A DNA stretch of 32,675 nt from Candidatus Cryptobacteroides sp. (GTDB taxonomy: Bacteria > Bacteroidota > Bacteroidia > Bacteroidales > UBA932), in assembly GCA_029257745.1 (NCBI GenBank), contig JARIAS010000052.1, positions 1 to 32,675 of the forward strand. The letters run 5' to 3'. Below the pieces are notes generated by a model, which was given only the letters and a program-made list of their open reading frames with translations, did no database searches and was not told where the DNA came from. Positions 32,445-32,675 of the stretch are shown here, in pieces. Within the stretch, counting starts at the first letter, position 1. The number at the start of each line of letters is the position of its first letter. The position numbers were made by a program, and so were the translations under genes.

Positions 32445-32675
32445 ATGAAAGTCCTTATAGCCTCTTCCAAGACAATGTCTAATTATAGCACTAACAGCAC
32501 ATTAGATAAAGCAATATTCAATAACATTGCTGAGAACTCAGCAAGAGAACTCAGCAAACTTAGAGTAGAAGAATTAGAATCCTTGTTAAGGATAAATAAT
32601 AAATTAGCCATTGAAAATTTTAATAGATACCAAACATTCATCAGTGATACGTCAATAAAAAGCCCTGCCCTACTA
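32445..32675 (+). CDS. yaaA: YaaA/UPF0246 (peroxide-stress) family protein, 5' part only
   Basis: A frame of 77 codons opens with ATG at 32445 and continues to the window edge. It begins MKVLIASSKTMSN, corresponding to the LLIxxAKTM opening of the YaaA family, then continues with LSKLRVEELESLLRINNKLA and NFNRYQTF, matching the conserved LxxLxxxxLxxLMKIxxxLAxxNxxRxxxF pattern. In E. coli YaaA is induced by OxyR and lowers free iron during peroxide stress. Only about 30% of the usual length of 250 residues is present. A weak -7-like TATATTTA lies at 32428-32435. The nearby PerR-like regulator makes peroxide control plausible but no operator was identified. Confidence 0.8.
   Translation, partial: MKVLIASSKTMSNYSTNSTLDKAIFNNIAENSARELSKLRVEELESLLRINNKLAIENFNRYQTFISDTSIKSPALL

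Overview
The window is a gene-dense stretch of chromosome from a Bacteroidota bacterium, most probably Bacteroidales. It is visibly A+T-rich throughout and I see no compositional break. The assignment rests on Bacteroidota-type promoters (TTG, 19-20 bp, TAnnTTTG) seen repeatedly, a lysine-type SerA, a NigD-like lipoprotein, an Rpb6-like omega subunit, and BamA/Skp and BamD modules arranged as in that group. Almost all genes are housekeeping genes. There is no insertion sequence, prophage, CRISPR array, integrase or plasmid function.

Layout. 1-71: start of an unidentified minus-strand gene. 144-4935 (+): DUF308 membrane protein, dnaG primase and metG, with a 26-nt overlap between the first two. 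5054-6473 (-): miaA and a pRiA4b ORF-3/IS1096-passenger-like protein. 6556-8081 (+): IMPACT/YigZ protein and pyrB. 8154-11396 (+): serC-serA-DUF1015. 11620-15844 (-): NADP-type glutamate dehydrogenase and a two-subunit 2-oxoacid:ferredoxin oxidoreductase. 16044-20885 (-): nadK-uppS, then bamA-ompH. 20999-25292 (+): pdxJ, a Skp-like lipoprotein, a GT4 glycosyltransferase and a LysM plus periplasmic-binding-protein-like exported protein. 25326-29188 (-): trxB-bamD-rpoZ-recN. 29346-30413 (+): a PerR-like Fur-family regulator abutting a NigD-like lipoprotein. 30664-30737 (-): tRNA-His. 30824-32356 (-): a transglutaminase-like/LRR lipoprotein carrying a 78-bp tandem repeat. 32445-end (+): 5' end of a yaaA-family gene.

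How the parts fit. SerA and SerC convert 3-phosphoglycerate to phosphoserine; serB is not present here and a DUF1015 protein ends the operon. Glutamate dehydrogenase and the ferredoxin-dependent oxidoreductase meet at 2-oxoglutarate. UppS, BamA, BamD, two Skp-like chaperones and the LysM protein concern envelope biogenesis. TrxB, the PerR-like regulator and YaaA form a loose redox/peroxide theme at the right end.

I did not find a clearly new multi-gene defence or mobile system. The best leads are the DUF1015 protein in the serine operon, the Skp-lipoprotein/GT4/LysM operon, the zinc-site-less PerR-like regulator fused head-to-tail to a NigD-like lipoprotein, the transglutaminase/LRR lipoprotein, and the tightly packed divergent promoters at 6495-6550.
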